Below are positions 53,378 to 61,827 of a DNA stretch of 64,000 nucleotides, piece after piece. The first letter of the stretch is position 1, and each line of letters begins with the position of its first letter. The notes beneath the pieces were generated by a model. The model was given only the letters and a program-made list of their open reading frames with translations. It made no database searches and was not told where the DNA came from. The position numbers and the translations under genes are program-made. This DNA is from a virus. The stretch lies in the IMG/VR virus record IMGVR_UViG_3300017917_001910, positions 51,253-115,252 of that record. One strand, given 5' to 3'.

Positions 53378-53766
53378 TATTTAATTGGTTTAACTAATGA
53401 TTCTTCGATATCTTTATTAATTTGATTAATATCTTTTAAATCACTTTGTATTTGTTTTAATTCTTCGGCAGATAATTGCCAGTCACTAATACCAGAATCA
53501 GCCTTTTGTTTTGCTTCAGACGCTAACAGTCGTTGAACGACGGAAGTCATTTTAATTAACTGCTCGTCGTTCTTAACACCCACATCTAAATATTCTTTTA
53601 TTAGTGGTACTACTACAGCAGCATCATTAATACTTTTTACTAATGGAGATAACTGCTGTATTAAATTATCTATTTGTTTATTTTTTTCCTTTTGATTTAC
53701 ATGTATTTCTTTAAATACATCTGCTAAAGAAGTCTTACCGTAAATGGAATCATTTATAGTTGGCAT
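53377..53766 (-). CDS. Coiled-coil structural/assembly protein
   Basis: 129 residues, entirely helical. Segments such as KEIHVNQKEKNKQIDNLIQQL and SAEELKQIQSDLKDINQINKDIEESL have heptad spacing. It precedes the spike gene with a one-base overlap, so it may act as its chaperone or as a hub component. Not recognised as a named family. Confidence 0.55.
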   Translation of the reverse strand: MPTINDSIYGKTSLADVFKEIHVNQKEKNKQIDNLIQQLSPLVKSINDAAVVVPLIKEYLDVGVKNDEQLIKMTSVVQRLLASEAKQKADSGISDWQLSAEELKQIQSDLKDINQINKDIEESLVKPIK

Positions 53767-53784
53767 AATTATCTTTTAAAATAA

Positions 53785-54537
53785 TTATCTCTTAGCCTTA
53801 ATCTTTTGCATTCTAATTAATTCTTGCAATTTATAAGGCTCTAATCTTATACTATCATTTAATCTAAAATTTTTATACAAGAGCTCATATATTAACTTAA
53901 TATCATTTACTGTTTTAGTTATAATTTGAGTTTTTAAGCCAGTACGCTCTCGTATTAAAATATATAAAGCTTTTTTATTAAAGTTTTCTATATTATCACG
54001 TGTTCTAAATAATTCTAAAACAGAATCAGCAACTGACATTTCTTTTTGAGAATCAAATAAAATAGGCAAATTAGAATCTACATAATTTACAAACTCCTCA
54101 ACAAAATCAAATGTATCTTCTACGAATTCTTTATAAGATTCTTCATTCATTAAATTACGTTCAATATCAATATTTTCGGTATCAACGTTATTTTTTATCT
54201 TTTGATGACTTTTTTTAATGAATAAAATAAGATAATTTCTTGCAATAACAGAAAAATATGAAAATGCTTTTCCATTAGCATGAACGTATTTATTTAAACG
54301 CTCACAAAGAAATGTAATAGTATCATTAGATAAATCTGTATATGAATCTGTATATTTCCAAGCTTGTAATTTAAAAATCCAATTTTCTACTATTTTTTCA
54401 AATGGCTTTTTGATACTAGCATTATAAATTTTATTTTTTTCTGTATAATCTGTAGATTCAATATATCTGCAAATTGCATTTTCTGTTTCCTGAGTAAAAT
54501 ATTGTTTTTTATCTACTACCGCTACTGTCTCTGTCAT
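53785..54537 (-). CDS. gp55: Late transcription sigma factor gp55
   Basis: 250 residues (T4 gp55 has 185). The core GKAFSYFSVIARNYLILFIKK near residue 88 is the sigma region-2-type helix conserved in gp55 homologues, preceded by DTITFLCERLNKYV. The C-terminal part (YILIRERTGLKTQIITKTVNDI) resembles a helix-turn-helix. With host RNA polymerase and the clamp it would recognise a short AT-rich late promoter. The recurring ATAATTATAATAAA motif in this window is the likely target. Overlap with the membrane protein gene is 29 bases. Confidence 0.82.
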   Translation of the reverse strand: MTETVAVVDKKQYFTQETENAICRYIESTDYTEKNKIYNASIKKPFEKIVENWIFKLQAWKYTDSYTDLSNDTITFLCERLNKYVHANGKAFSYFSVIARNYLILFIKKSHQKIKNNVDTENIDIERNLMNEESYKEFVEDTFDFVEEFVNYVDSNLPILFDSQKEMSVADSVLELFRTRDNIENFNKKALYILIRERTGLKTQIITKTVNDIKLIYELLYKNFRLNDSIRLEPYKLQELIRMQKIKAKR

Positions 54538-54811
54538 CTTCTTTTATATAATAGTCTAATAAAAATTCGTTATCTTGAATTAAATTCTTTAACATCTCAA
54601 ATGTAACGCCAACTTCATCATCAGATTCAAATATTTTTTTATTATCAATCTCCTTCATTTTATTAGAAATTTCTTGGAATTTAGATAATAATAATTCAAT
54701 ATCTTCTGTTTTTCTTAAAATACGTTCTTCATGTATTTCAACTTTATTAAGTAAATTATATATTATATAACATAATGCTATAATTACTATAATTAATAAT
54801 GTATATATCAT
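54509..54811 (-). CDS. Membrane-anchored coiled-coil protein
   Basis: 100 residues. An N-terminal membrane helix (IYTLLIIVIIALCYIIYNLL) is followed by a charged coiled coil (EDIELLLSKFQEISNKMKEI) and an acidic C-terminus (YYIKEDDRDSSGSR). The tail of the frame overlaps the sigma gene by 29 bases. Small anchored proteins of this kind are common in large phages and may reshape the host inner membrane, but no function is assigned. Confidence 0.55.
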   Translation of the reverse strand: MIYTLLIIVIIALCYIIYNLLNKVEIHEERILRKTEDIELLLSKFQEISNKMKEIDNKKIFESDDEVGVTFEMLKNLIQDNEFLLDYYIKEDDRDSSGSR

Positions 54812-54814
54812 ATC

Positions 54815-55570
54815 TTATTTCTTAAAAAAGTCACTAAATAAATCATCGATTGAAGTGTCATTTGAAGTTAATGTATCTGCAATCGATGGTTTTGTTGATT
54901 TAACAACTGTAACTGGTATAGAAGCATTTTTAGGTTCTTTATGACCATGCTCAATTCTAGAAGCTAAATGATCTGCATGATGTAATATAAACGTAAGGTT
55001 TGTTTTTAAACCCATTTCTGGTTTAAATGCCATATAATAACTTTTATTAGCATCTGTATACATTCCATCATGTAGTTTAATTCCTAAATATTCGTTTTCT
55101 GATACAGGAATATTAAACTTTTGTAATGTAAATAAACTTCTATCCGGTACTTTCATGAAATGAAGCTTATCATTTAATTCATATAAAGCTCCTTGATTTT
55201 TTCTATGCCAATCTGAAGGATTAGGAATATAATAAGGTTGTTTAATATCTCCAGCTTTTCCTAAATCATGATTTATAGCTGAAAATATTAATTCTTCTTT
55301 TGTAAATCCTGTAATATCTGCTCCTAACTCACCCCATACATCATATAATTTTATTGAGCAATTAACAACACGTATTACGTGATCAATATAACCTCCGATA
55401 AAACAATTATGATAATTTTCATTTCCTGATGCAGGTGCTAACATCAAATCTTCTTGAAATTCTTCATACATTTTAATTAATGAAGTTTTTCTTGGTTCTG
55501 AAATATGATCTTTAATAAGATTAATGAACGTATCCCAATTTTTTAATAATTCTTCTTCTGTAAATTTCAT
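54815..55570 (-). CDS. HD-domain phosphohydrolase
   Basis: I use the ATG at 55570 (MKFTEEELLKNWD), three bases from the ClpP stop, giving 251 residues. An upstream start would overlap that gene. HD-type metal motifs are NYHNCFIGGYIDHVIRV (near 55), INHDLGKAGD (near 98) and ILHHADHLASRIE (near 200). This pattern is found in nucleotide phosphohydrolases, including (p)ppGpp- or dNTP-related enzymes. Substrate cannot be told from the motifs. The C-terminal 40 residues are acidic. It forms a tight group with ClpP and sigma. Confidence 0.72.
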   Translation of the reverse strand: MKFTEEELLKNWDTFINLIKDHISEPRKTSLIKMYEEFQEDLMLAPASGNENYHNCFIGGYIDHVIRVVNCSIKLYDVWGELGADITGFTKEELIFSAINHDLGKAGDIKQPYYIPNPSDWHRKNQGALYELNDKLHFMKVPDRSLFTLQKFNIPVSENEYLGIKLHDGMYTDANKSYYMAFKPEMGLKTNLTFILHHADHLASRIEHGHKEPKNASIPVTVVKSTKPSIADTLTSNDTSIDDLFSDFFKK

Positions 55571-55572
55571 AC

Positions 55573-56247
55573 CTATATTATTTTGTCTATTAATTTTAAT
55601 TTTAATGCTTCTTCTGCAGTTATATACCAATCTAGTTTACATTTATCTTTCCAGAAACTAGCTTCGATGCCTGTTTTATCAGCTAACATTTGATAACCTA
55701 ATACTTCTAAATGATTAAAATAATCTAATGAAGATTTCATATTATGAAATTTATCTTGCATTTCATATGTTCCTTCATGAAGCATTAATGTAGAATATTT
55801 ACTCATAGCTCTTACTCCAGTACCACAAGCTAAAATCCAAGCCGCGGCTGAAATTGCTTGACCTCTACAAACTATATTTACTTTAAATGGTAATGAATTA
55901 ATGTAATCTATAATTCCATTCATTTCATATATGTCTCCTCCTGGAGAATTTAATGAAATAGTTATAGGTCTATTTACATCTTCTTCTGTACGATAATGTA
56001 AAAATACATTAATGGCAGTCATTATGCTATATAACGTTTCACCATCTTTAATAGGAGAATGTAAATAAATTATTTCCTGGTTAACATTAAAACCATATTC
56101 AATTTGTTTAAATAAATACTCCGCGGAGTTTATGTCATATTCATATGAATCATCATAAACTGTTTCAGTTTCTTTTTGAATATTTTCTGTTTTAGAATTA
56201 TCTATAGCCTCGCCATAAATATTTTTTCCTGATTTTCTAGGTATCAT
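55573..56247 (-). CDS. ClpP-like serine protease
   Basis: 224 residues. SLNSPGGDIYEMNGIIDYI (oxyanion/handle, near 99), GQAISAAAWILACGTG with the nucleophile Ser (S133), and MLHEGTYEM with the His (H157) match ClpP. A late Asp is likely in TGIEASFWKDKCKLD. The YITAEEAL..KLID end is typical of the family. The first 55 residues are an extra charged extension. T4-like phages usually lack ClpP. It could regulate host or phage protein turnover, or form mixed rings with host Clp ATPases. Confidence 0.85.
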   Translation of the reverse strand: MIPRKSGKNIYGEAIDNSKTENIQKETETVYDDSYEYDINSAEYLFKQIEYGFNVNQEIIYLHSPIKDGETLYSIMTAINVFLHYRTEEDVNRPITISLNSPGGDIYEMNGIIDYINSLPFKVNIVCRGQAISAAAWILACGTGVRAMSKYSTLMLHEGTYEMQDKFHNMKSSLDYFNHLEVLGYQMLADKTGIEASFWKDKCKLDWYITAEEALKLKLIDKII

Positions 56248-56406
56248 AACTAAATATAAAGAAAAATTTGTATATAAACAAATAAATCTCCACTGCTATT
56301 AACAATGAAGATTTAACGTTTTTAATTGATTTAAAATAAGAAAAATTAAATATGGTATTCTTTTATTAAGGTATATTAATCTTTTGTGTACGCCCCTTAA
56401 AAACGT

Positions 56407-56595
56407 CTAATAACCATAATCTAGCGGCTCAAGCTCTATTAAAGAAATAATATTTTCTACTTTACTTCTTACTTGTTGAATTTCAGCAGCAACTTGTGTA
56501 GCAGATAATGTGTGAGTATCTAATCCTTTTACGATTGATAATAATTGATTGTTAACTGCTTCCAGTTTTGTTTGTGTTTGTGCTTTGTATCTCAT
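56407..56595 (-). CDS. 62-residue helical protein
   Basis: Two helices (QTKLEAVNNQLLSIVKGL and AAEIQQVRSKVENIISLIEL) with a short turn, ending EPLDYGY. Similar small helical proteins occur in large phages, but the function is unknown. It is flanked by 125-160 base AT-rich gaps that contain no other convincing gene. Confidence 0.5.
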   Translation of the reverse strand: MRYKAQTQTKLEAVNNQLLSIVKGLDTHTLSATQVAAEIQQVRSKVENIISLIELEPLDYGY

Positions 56596-56720
56596 GACTG
56601 ATTTATATTTAATATATTTAATATAATTATATAAATATTATTTATTTAATAATAATATATATTGTGGTTCCAATTCTTATTTTATCCCACTATTATTATA
56701 ATTAGATTTTATCATATTTC

Positions 56721-57641
56721 CTAATCTTTTATAAAATATTTTTTTCTAAACTCTAATAATGCTAACTCTTTAGACTTAGCTTCAATCATTACATCAATGT
56801 TTAAGTCATAACAATTAATAGGACCATTAATTAAGTCACTATGAGCTTGCAGTTTAATTTTCGGGTCATTTAAATGTAATGATTTACTTTCAGAATAATG
56901 AGTTGCTGGAATTACATCTAATGGCCATGTGCTAGAAGCTAATTTAAGAGCATCAAATTCGGATAAGCCGCCTGTACAAAATTGATGATGATGATAATCA
57001 AATACAATAGGGACTCCGCATTCAGAATAAACCATATCATATAAATCTTTAACAGAAAACATCGATGCTTTATCATCATTTTCTACTGTTAATCGAGATC
57101 TAGTATGCATACTTAATCGTTTTTCATTCTTTACCCAAGTCTGCGCTGCAACTTCTTTATTGTTATACGTAGCTCCTATATGTATATTAATCTTGTTATA
57201 TGGAGAATCGGATAAGTTTAATAAATCAAATACTTTGGAGTGATTTTCAAGCTCAATAAGAGTTTTTTTAACTACAGCTTCATTAGGTGATGCTAATAAA
57301 TTAAAAGGACCAGGATGAGCAGTTATTCGGTGTTTATGAGTATGTATATACTTACCAATGCGCTCCATAACTTCTTTAATCTGCGGAAAGTCCGGTAATT
57401 GATTAAATTCATACTCACTACACCATGGAAAAATGTCGCTGCTAATACGAAAAAATTTAATGTCATTAGCTTCATTCCAATGAATAACTTTTTCTAAATC
57501 AATAACATTTTTAAGTGCTAATTCAGACGCATACGGAAGGCCTTTAGCCTTAAACGTAGCTTGTTTCATACCTCGATTAGTAGTAATCTTACTTTTTTGT
57601 AAAGTAGTATTAATACATGCATAACCTAAATTTCTTATCAT
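56721..57641 (-). CDS. uvdE: UV-damage endonuclease UvdE
   Basis: I start at the ATG at 57641 (MIRNLGYACINTTLQ), which aligns with the usual start of the family and gives 306 residues. An earlier TTG start is less likely. TIM-barrel metal-binding segments are FFRISSDIFPW, HPGPFNLLASP, INIHIGATYNNKE, LTVENDD, VFDYHHHQF, THYSESKS and QAHSDLI. The enzyme nicks DNA 5' of UV photoproducts and other lesions without a lyase step. T4 uses endonuclease V (DenV) instead, so this is a functional replacement, useful for phage in sunlit water. Confidence 0.9.
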   Translation of the reverse strand: MIRNLGYACINTTLQKSKITTNRGMKQATFKAKGLPYASELALKNVIDLEKVIHWNEANDIKFFRISSDIFPWCSEYEFNQLPDFPQIKEVMERIGKYIHTHKHRITAHPGPFNLLASPNEAVVKKTLIELENHSKVFDLLNLSDSPYNKINIHIGATYNNKEVAAQTWVKNEKRLSMHTRSRLTVENDDKASMFSVKDLYDMVYSECGVPIVFDYHHHQFCTGGLSEFDALKLASSTWPLDVIPATHYSESKSLHLNDPKIKLQAHSDLINGPINCYDLNIDVMIEAKSKELALLEFRKKYFIKD

Positions 57642-57688
57642 ATCATAAAGATAAGGAAAACAATTCAAAAAACCTAATTTATTTACAT

Positions 57689-57713
57689 AAAAAAGCCCAT
57701 ACGTTGGGCTTAA
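57689..57713 (-). terminator. Intrinsic terminator upstream of uvdE
   Basis: Minus strand AAGCCCA and TGGGCTT form a perfect 7-bp stem with a five-base loop and a TTTTTT run. It overlaps the stop codon of the 152-residue gene and separates it from uvdE. Confidence 0.85.
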
Positions 57714-58168
57714 TTTAAACTGGTAGGATAAATGATAGAAAGTAATTTATGTACTTCTACATACTTAAAATATGCTTGAAGCTGTTTTACTTCTTTATCT
57801 AATAAATGTTGTACTTCATTATCAATCGTAAAAATATAACCATCATTAAATAAATATTTTTTGGTAGATTCTAATGCAGTTTCTAAATTTCCGGAAATAA
57901 CTAATGCATCAGGTAACATTAATATATGAACATAGTTTTGGTCATAGGAAGCTTGCTCGAGAAATTTTAAAAGTTTATTAGGTAGAAAAACACCATCTTC
58001 TTCATTAATAGTTTCATATTCATCTTCAAATTCTTCATTAAAATTTTCTACTTCTAAACAAAGATCATATAAAAAAATAAGCTTCTCTCTTACCGGTAAG
58101 CCTTGAAAAAACTTATAATCAACTTCATTTAAAAAAATGTTGTCATAAACATAAGATGGTGCTGTCAT
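57710..58168 (-). CDS. Hypothetical protein, helical
   Basis: 152 residues. Acidic middle (VENFNEEFEDEYETINEED) between an N-terminal helix pair and a C-terminal helix pair (LLDKEVKQLQAYFKYVEVHK). No motif or family is recognised. It overlaps the next gene upstream by four bases (ATGA type). The gene group 57.7-59.1 kb seems to be one operon of small unknown proteins. Confidence 0.5.
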   Translation of the reverse strand: MTAPSYVYDNIFLNEVDYKFFQGLPVREKLIFLYDLCLEVENFNEEFEDEYETINEEDGVFLPNKLLKFLEQASYDQNYVHILMLPDALVISGNLETALESTKKYLFNDGYIFTIDNEVQHLLDKEVKQLQAYFKYVEVHKLLSIIYPTSLN

Positions 58169-58440
58169 TTAAATTTAGTTTTTAGTGCTATTTCATTAAG
58201 AATATTTTTAGTATCTTCTGATAATGATTTATCATGTACTTCTATATACTCAATTACAAGATCTATTATAGATACATTTGTAATGTCATTTAAATTTTCT
58301 AAGTGAGCTTGTAAGTTATATAACTTATCTAATGTAGATTTTTTTAAAGTATCGCCATTAGGTGATAGTTTATTATAAGATTCGCCCATTTTAGTTTTAA
58401 TATTCAAATCATTAAATACTACCGATAAGTCTATTGCCAT
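58165..58440 (-). CDS. Hypothetical protein, helical
   Basis: 91 residues, helical, starting MAIDLSVVFNDLNIKTKMG and containing STLDKLYNLQAHLENLND and VIEYIEVHDKSLSED. No catalytic or binding motif is evident. It overlaps the 152-residue gene by four bases, so translation is probably coupled. Not recognised. Confidence 0.5.
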   Translation of the reverse strand: MAIDLSVVFNDLNIKTKMGESYNKLSPNGDTLKKSTLDKLYNLQAHLENLNDITNVSIIDLVIEYIEVHDKSLSEDTKNILNEIALKTKFK

Positions 58441-58451
58441 TAATAATTCAA

Positions 58452-58793
58452 TTAATCATTAATAAATATCTTTGACTTTAGTTTATTTTGAGCTCGACTC
58501 GTATGTATTTTACTTGCTCTAGTTTTAAGAAGATTATGTTTCCTTTCATCTATTTCATCAAGTCTATCCGGGTGTGTTCTATTAAAGTTTTGAGTAGTCT
58601 TACAACAAAGAAGAGCTTTATTCCATGCTTCTTCTTCTGTTTCGGTAGATTGGATAAAATATTCATCAAATAAATTTATAATAATATCATCCATTGTATC
58701 CGGAATGCCTATGTAATATAATCCTAATTCTTTATAAGATTTCGCCTCCGGGTAGTATTTTTTTACTCGCTTTTTAACTGTTTCTAATTTCAT
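58452..58793 (-). CDS. Hypothetical protein with basic C-terminus
   Basis: 113 residues. The N-terminal half (YYPEAKSYKELGLYYIG, IINLFDEYFIQSTETEEEAW) is a small alpha/beta region. The C-terminal part (DERKHNLLKTRASKIHTSR) is basic and might bind nucleic acid. It is one base from the preceding gene. No family recognised. Confidence 0.5.
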   Translation of the reverse strand: MKLETVKKRVKKYYPEAKSYKELGLYYIGIPDTMDDIIINLFDEYFIQSTETEEEAWNKALLCCKTTQNFNRTHPDRLDEIDERKHNLLKTRASKIHTSRAQNKLKSKIFIND

Positions 58794-58794
58794 A

Positions 58795-59064
58795 CTATTT
58801 TAATGAATTAATAATATCAGCCATTACTCTCAAATCCACGTGACGATTAACTGCATTATTAACTGCTTCCATTAAATCATCATAACGTTGGGTATTTTCA
58901 ATACCTGAATTAATAGATGATTGAGTCATACCTAATTCATCGCATACTGTTTCGAAAATTTCTTGTAAGTCTTTTTCACCGGCACCGCCCGTAATAAAGT
59001 CAATTACATCTTCTAATTCTAGTTCTACATCAACATCGACTTCAACTGTTTTATATGTTCTCAT
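58795..59064 (-). CDS. Small acidic hypothetical protein
   Basis: 89 residues. The start TYKTVEVDVDVELELEDVI gives two acidic strands and a helix, followed by AGEKDLQEIFETVCDEL and a helical end. The net charge is strongly negative. It opens the operon of small unknowns after a terminator at 59110-59149. No family recognised. Confidence 0.5.
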   Translation of the reverse strand: MRTYKTVEVDVDVELELEDVIDFITGGAGEKDLQEIFETVCDELGMTQSSINSGIENTQRYDDLMEAVNNAVNRHVDLRVMADIINSLK

Positions 59065-59109
59065 AATTTTTATTTATTTTTTATTAAATATAAGATGCAC
59101 TTTTCAAAT

Positions 59110-59149
59110 AAAAAAGAAAAAAGGTATAAAATTATAAAAATTCTATACC
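59110..59149 (-). terminator. Intrinsic terminator after the metallophosphoesterase gene
   Basis: Minus strand GGTATAGAATT pairs with AATTTTATACC (one mismatch) around a short loop, followed by TTTTTTCTTTTTT. It overlaps the last codons of the phosphoesterase gene. Confidence 0.75.
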
Positions 59150-59800
59150 ATTCTCTCTATCATACTTAATCTCAATAGGTTTATTTTTTAAATCATAACG
59201 ATATGTTACACTACTAGCATTTACAAACGTAATCCCTTCATGCTCCTTTACTCCATACCCTTCATGAATATGTCCGAATACGTGAAGTTTAGGTCTTACT
59301 TGTAATACTCTATTGTATAAGTTTAAGCATCCCACGTTCCACATATCCCTCATAGTATAATCTAACATATACATTGGAGGGCCGTGAGTAATAAGTACAT
59401 CAGTGTTATTTGGAATCATTTCCCACTTTTCTTCTAACGCCTTTCCTCTTGGTAAGTTAAACGCCCAATTAAAAAATTCAGGCTGCCATGGCGCACCATA
59501 AAATTTAACTCCATCAACTATTATTTCAGAATCTTCTAAGTAATGTACATTTGTTGGTAATGATTTTATTGCATTTACAACCCATGTACTTTTATATTCA
59601 AAGCACATATCATGATTACCGGCAATAAAAATAACATGCTTGAAATTTTTTGATTGACGTTCTAACCAACCAAAGAACTCTTCTACCTCGTAAGGTTTAC
59701 CTCTTCCAGTAAAATCTCCTGAATGAATTAAAATATCACCTTGAGGTAATACTAAATCTTCATGCATTGTATGTGTATCGCTAATTAATACTAGTTTCAT
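59132..59800 (-). CDS. Calcineurin-like metallophosphoesterase
   Basis: 222 residues with the full motif set: LISDTHTMHED (6-16), LIHSGDFTGRG (25-35), AGNHDMCFEY (60-69), LITHGPPMYM (near 137) and HVFGHIHEGYG (near 174). The compact size and PPMYMLD segment resemble the MPPED/YfcE-like branch. The substrate could be a cyclic nucleotide or phosphoprotein. It overlaps the glycosyltransferase-like gene by 20 bases. Confidence 0.85.
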   Translation of the reverse strand: MKLVLISDTHTMHEDLVLPQGDILIHSGDFTGRGKPYEVEEFFGWLERQSKNFKHVIFIAGNHDMCFEYKSTWVVNAIKSLPTNVHYLEDSEIIVDGVKFYGAPWQPEFFNWAFNLPRGKALEEKWEMIPNNTDVLITHGPPMYMLDYTMRDMWNVGCLNLYNRVLQVRPKLHVFGHIHEGYGVKEHEGITFVNASSVTYRYDLKNKPIEIKYDRENGIEFL

Positions 59801-60686
59801 TTTGAATTATCATTAATCGTTTTAAATAAAGTTCTGGAAAATTTATCTCTAAAAATCCAAACTCCGAATGTATATCATTGTATATCGTATCTAATAATTT
59901 TAAAGTTATTGAATCGTAAAATTTTTTAAGCCCCCATATATGTTTAATATATTTTTGTGGCGCTTCTAAAAGATTTAATTCTGGTTTCCATAAATCTTCA
60001 TTAATATTTAAACCAGAGATAAATATATTAGGTATAAATGTCCCGTAATTTAACTTTAATTTTTCGCAAATATATGTAATAGCTCGTTGTTCTATAAACA
60101 AAGTATATACATCTTTTTTATTTTTTGTTTTTACTATTTTATTTAATTTTATAACATTATCTGCATATTTAAACCAATCAAATACCATTTGTTGATTATT
60201 AATATACATAAATGCGCAATTCATTGCCATTAAGTTCCAATCTTTTTCTTTATAATCATCTATAAATGCAGATGGTATAAGATATGGATTATTTTTATTT
60301 TTTAAATCAAAGTTTTCGTAATGAAATGCTAAAAAATCTTTTGAAGTATCCCATTCGAAATAATTTGTAATCCATAAATCAGTATCTAATATACAATATG
60401 TAGTTTCTGATTTCGAAATTTCATTAGCAGCATAAAGTTTAGGTATGCTCCAATATTTAGAAAGTATTTTTGGGCTATATGTAATATTATCTAATATATC
60501 TACATTTATTTCATCATATAATGAATCTAACTTATATAAAGATATTGTTTCTAAAAATTTAGAATTACAGTATAAACGAATCGGCCCAAAATATTTTTTC
60601 CAAAACAATGCAGATGCAAATTGTGAAGAAATATCTACAAAGTTTATTTCATTATTTTTTTGGTAATATATATGATATCCAATCAT
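59781..60686 (-). CDS. Glycosyltransferase-like protein (GT-A type)
   Basis: 301 residues. The central segment CILDTDLWITNYF (DxD near 99) resembles the metal/nucleotide-sugar site of GT-A glycosyltransferases. IPKLYAANEISKSE before it and LMAMNCAFMYINN after it fit the fold. HIWGLKKFYD near 250 resembles the C-terminal His-containing end of the family. It might glycosylate a virion protein, DNA or host surface. Donor and acceptor are unknown. Overlap with both neighbours suggests one transcript. Confidence 0.55.
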   Translation of the reverse strand: MIGYHIYYQKNNEINFVDISSQFASALFWKKYFGPIRLYCNSKFLETISLYKLDSLYDEINVDILDNITYSPKILSKYWSIPKLYAANEISKSETTYCILDTDLWITNYFEWDTSKDFLAFHYENFDLKNKNNPYLIPSAFIDDYKEKDWNLMAMNCAFMYINNQQMVFDWFKYADNVIKLNKIVKTKNKKDVYTLFIEQRAITYICEKLKLNYGTFIPNIFISGLNINEDLWKPELNLLEAPQKYIKHIWGLKKFYDSITLKLLDTIYNDIHSEFGFLEINFPELYLKRLMIIQNETSIN

Positions 60687-60958
60687 TAAAATGCATATAA
60701 GAAAGTACCATCTGCTTTTGATACTCTCGTTATCATAACTCTTGTTATCTCAAAATGATTTTTAGCAATTTCTACAGCTTGCTGAAGCATTTGTGCTGCA
60801 AATGGATTTGCTTGATTAATTATATACTGTAATACTTGTTGATTTACAGAACCTTTTTTCTCTATCATATATTCTGTAATTAAATCTACGGCATCTTGCA
60901 TATTTACTTGACCAGTATACATTTCTAAAATAATCTTTTTTATTCTTTCGTTATCCAT
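60686..60958 (-). CDS. Small helical hypothetical protein
   Basis: I use the ATG at 60958 (MDNERIKKIILEMYTG), giving 90 residues. A start seven codons earlier would overlap the phosphoribosyltransferase gene. Helical composition with IINQANPFAAQMLQQAVEIA near the middle. No recognised motif. Its stop and the next start share a base (TAATG), so translation is coupled. Confidence 0.5.
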   Translation of the reverse strand: MDNERIKKIILEMYTGQVNMQDAVDLITEYMIEKKGSVNQQVLQYIINQANPFAAQMLQQAVEIAKNHFEITRVMITRVSKADGTFLYAF

Positions 60959-60959
60959 A

Positions 60960-61472
60960 TTAATCGATGTTTTGTTCAATATATTTAATATCTAATAAAG
61001 TTCTTTTTTTGCCTTGTAAATCTAATCCATATCCATAAATCCATTCATCTCCAATTACAAATCCATAATAATCTACAAAATCTTTACTCTCAGGTCGACA
61101 TACCAACGCTACCGTTTTAACATCTGAGGCGCCTAAATCTTTATAAATAGAAGATAAGCTTTTTAAAGTATTACCGGTATCTACAATATCATCTATAAGA
61201 AATACTGTTTTGTTTTTTACATTATTACTTAGTATTGATTTAATAGTTAATCCTTGACTCTCCGTTCCGTTTTCGTAACTTGATACTTGAATAAATTCAA
61301 TATCAACATCAGAATTAAGTTTGCGGACTAAGTCAGAGAAAAATAAAAAAGCGCCACGTAATACGCACACAAACACAAGATTATTATTATTTGAATAGTC
61401 TTTGTTAATTTCATTTGCTAAAGTGTTAATTCTTGATTGAATTTTTTCCTTAGATATAAGTGTTAGCTCCAT
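60960..61472 (-). CDS. hpt: Hypoxanthine(-guanine) phosphoribosyltransferase
   Basis: 170 residues, the usual length for bacterial HPRT. VFVCVLRGAFLFFSDL (substrate loop), SYENGTESQG and the PRPP-binding VFLIDDIVDTGNTLKSL (near 93) are diagnostic. GDEWIYGYGLDLQGK near the C-terminus is the purine-binding end. It salvages hypoxanthine/guanine for nucleotide supply during phage replication. Overlaps the thioredoxin gene by ten bases. Confidence 0.9.
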   Translation of the reverse strand: MELTLISKEKIQSRINTLANEINKDYSNNNNLVFVCVLRGAFLFFSDLVRKLNSDVDIEFIQVSSYENGTESQGLTIKSILSNNVKNKTVFLIDDIVDTGNTLKSLSSIYKDLGASDVKTVALVCRPESKDFVDYYGFVIGDEWIYGYGLDLQGKKRTLLDIKYIEQNID

Positions 61473-61729
61473 TTTTCTACGATAGTTTGAATATCCTTAA
61501 TAGGTTTAATTCCTGTAAACGATTCTACTTTATTAAAATCTTTAACAAATACAAATGTAGGAACGGACTGAACATTGTATAAAGATACTAAGTCAGAGTC
61601 TTGATCAACATCAACTCGTATAATTTTTACTTTAGTAGTGTCTAAAGTTTCTTCAAATTTATCAATTGCTGGCTTCATAGCCCTGCAAGGTCCACACCAC
61701 GGTGCAGAAAAATATAATATATCTAACAT
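61463..61729 (-). CDS. Thioredoxin
   Basis: 88 residues. SAPWCGPCRAMKP holds the CGPC redox site. KIIRVDVDQDSDLVSLYNV and the cis-proline segment VPTFVFVKD complete the fold. It could reduce phage ribonucleotide reductase or act as a processivity or oxidative-stress factor. A terminator lies upstream of its start. Confidence 0.9.
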   Translation of the reverse strand: MLDILYFSAPWCGPCRAMKPAIDKFEETLDTTKVKIIRVDVDQDSDLVSLYNVQSVPTFVFVKDFNKVESFTGIKPIKDIQTIVEKWS

Positions 61730-61772
61730 ACTTAAAGATAAAGAAAATATTTCAAATTTCCTAATAAAAAAT

Positions 61773-61803
61773 AAAAAAACAGCGATTTTTTAGGTCGCTG
61801 TTT
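61773..61803 (-). terminator. Intrinsic terminator after the transpeptidase-like gene
   Basis: Minus strand AAACAGCGA and TCGCTGTTT form a perfect 9-bp stem with a nine-base loop and a T run, just past the stop at 61828. Confidence 0.92.
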
Positions 61804-61827
61804 GATTATCAATTAGTTTAAGTTATT

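Noticed and set aside
57642-57668. UvdE start at the upstream TTG
   Set aside because: The added residues (NCFPYLYD) do not fit the family start, and the ATG at 57641 aligns with it.
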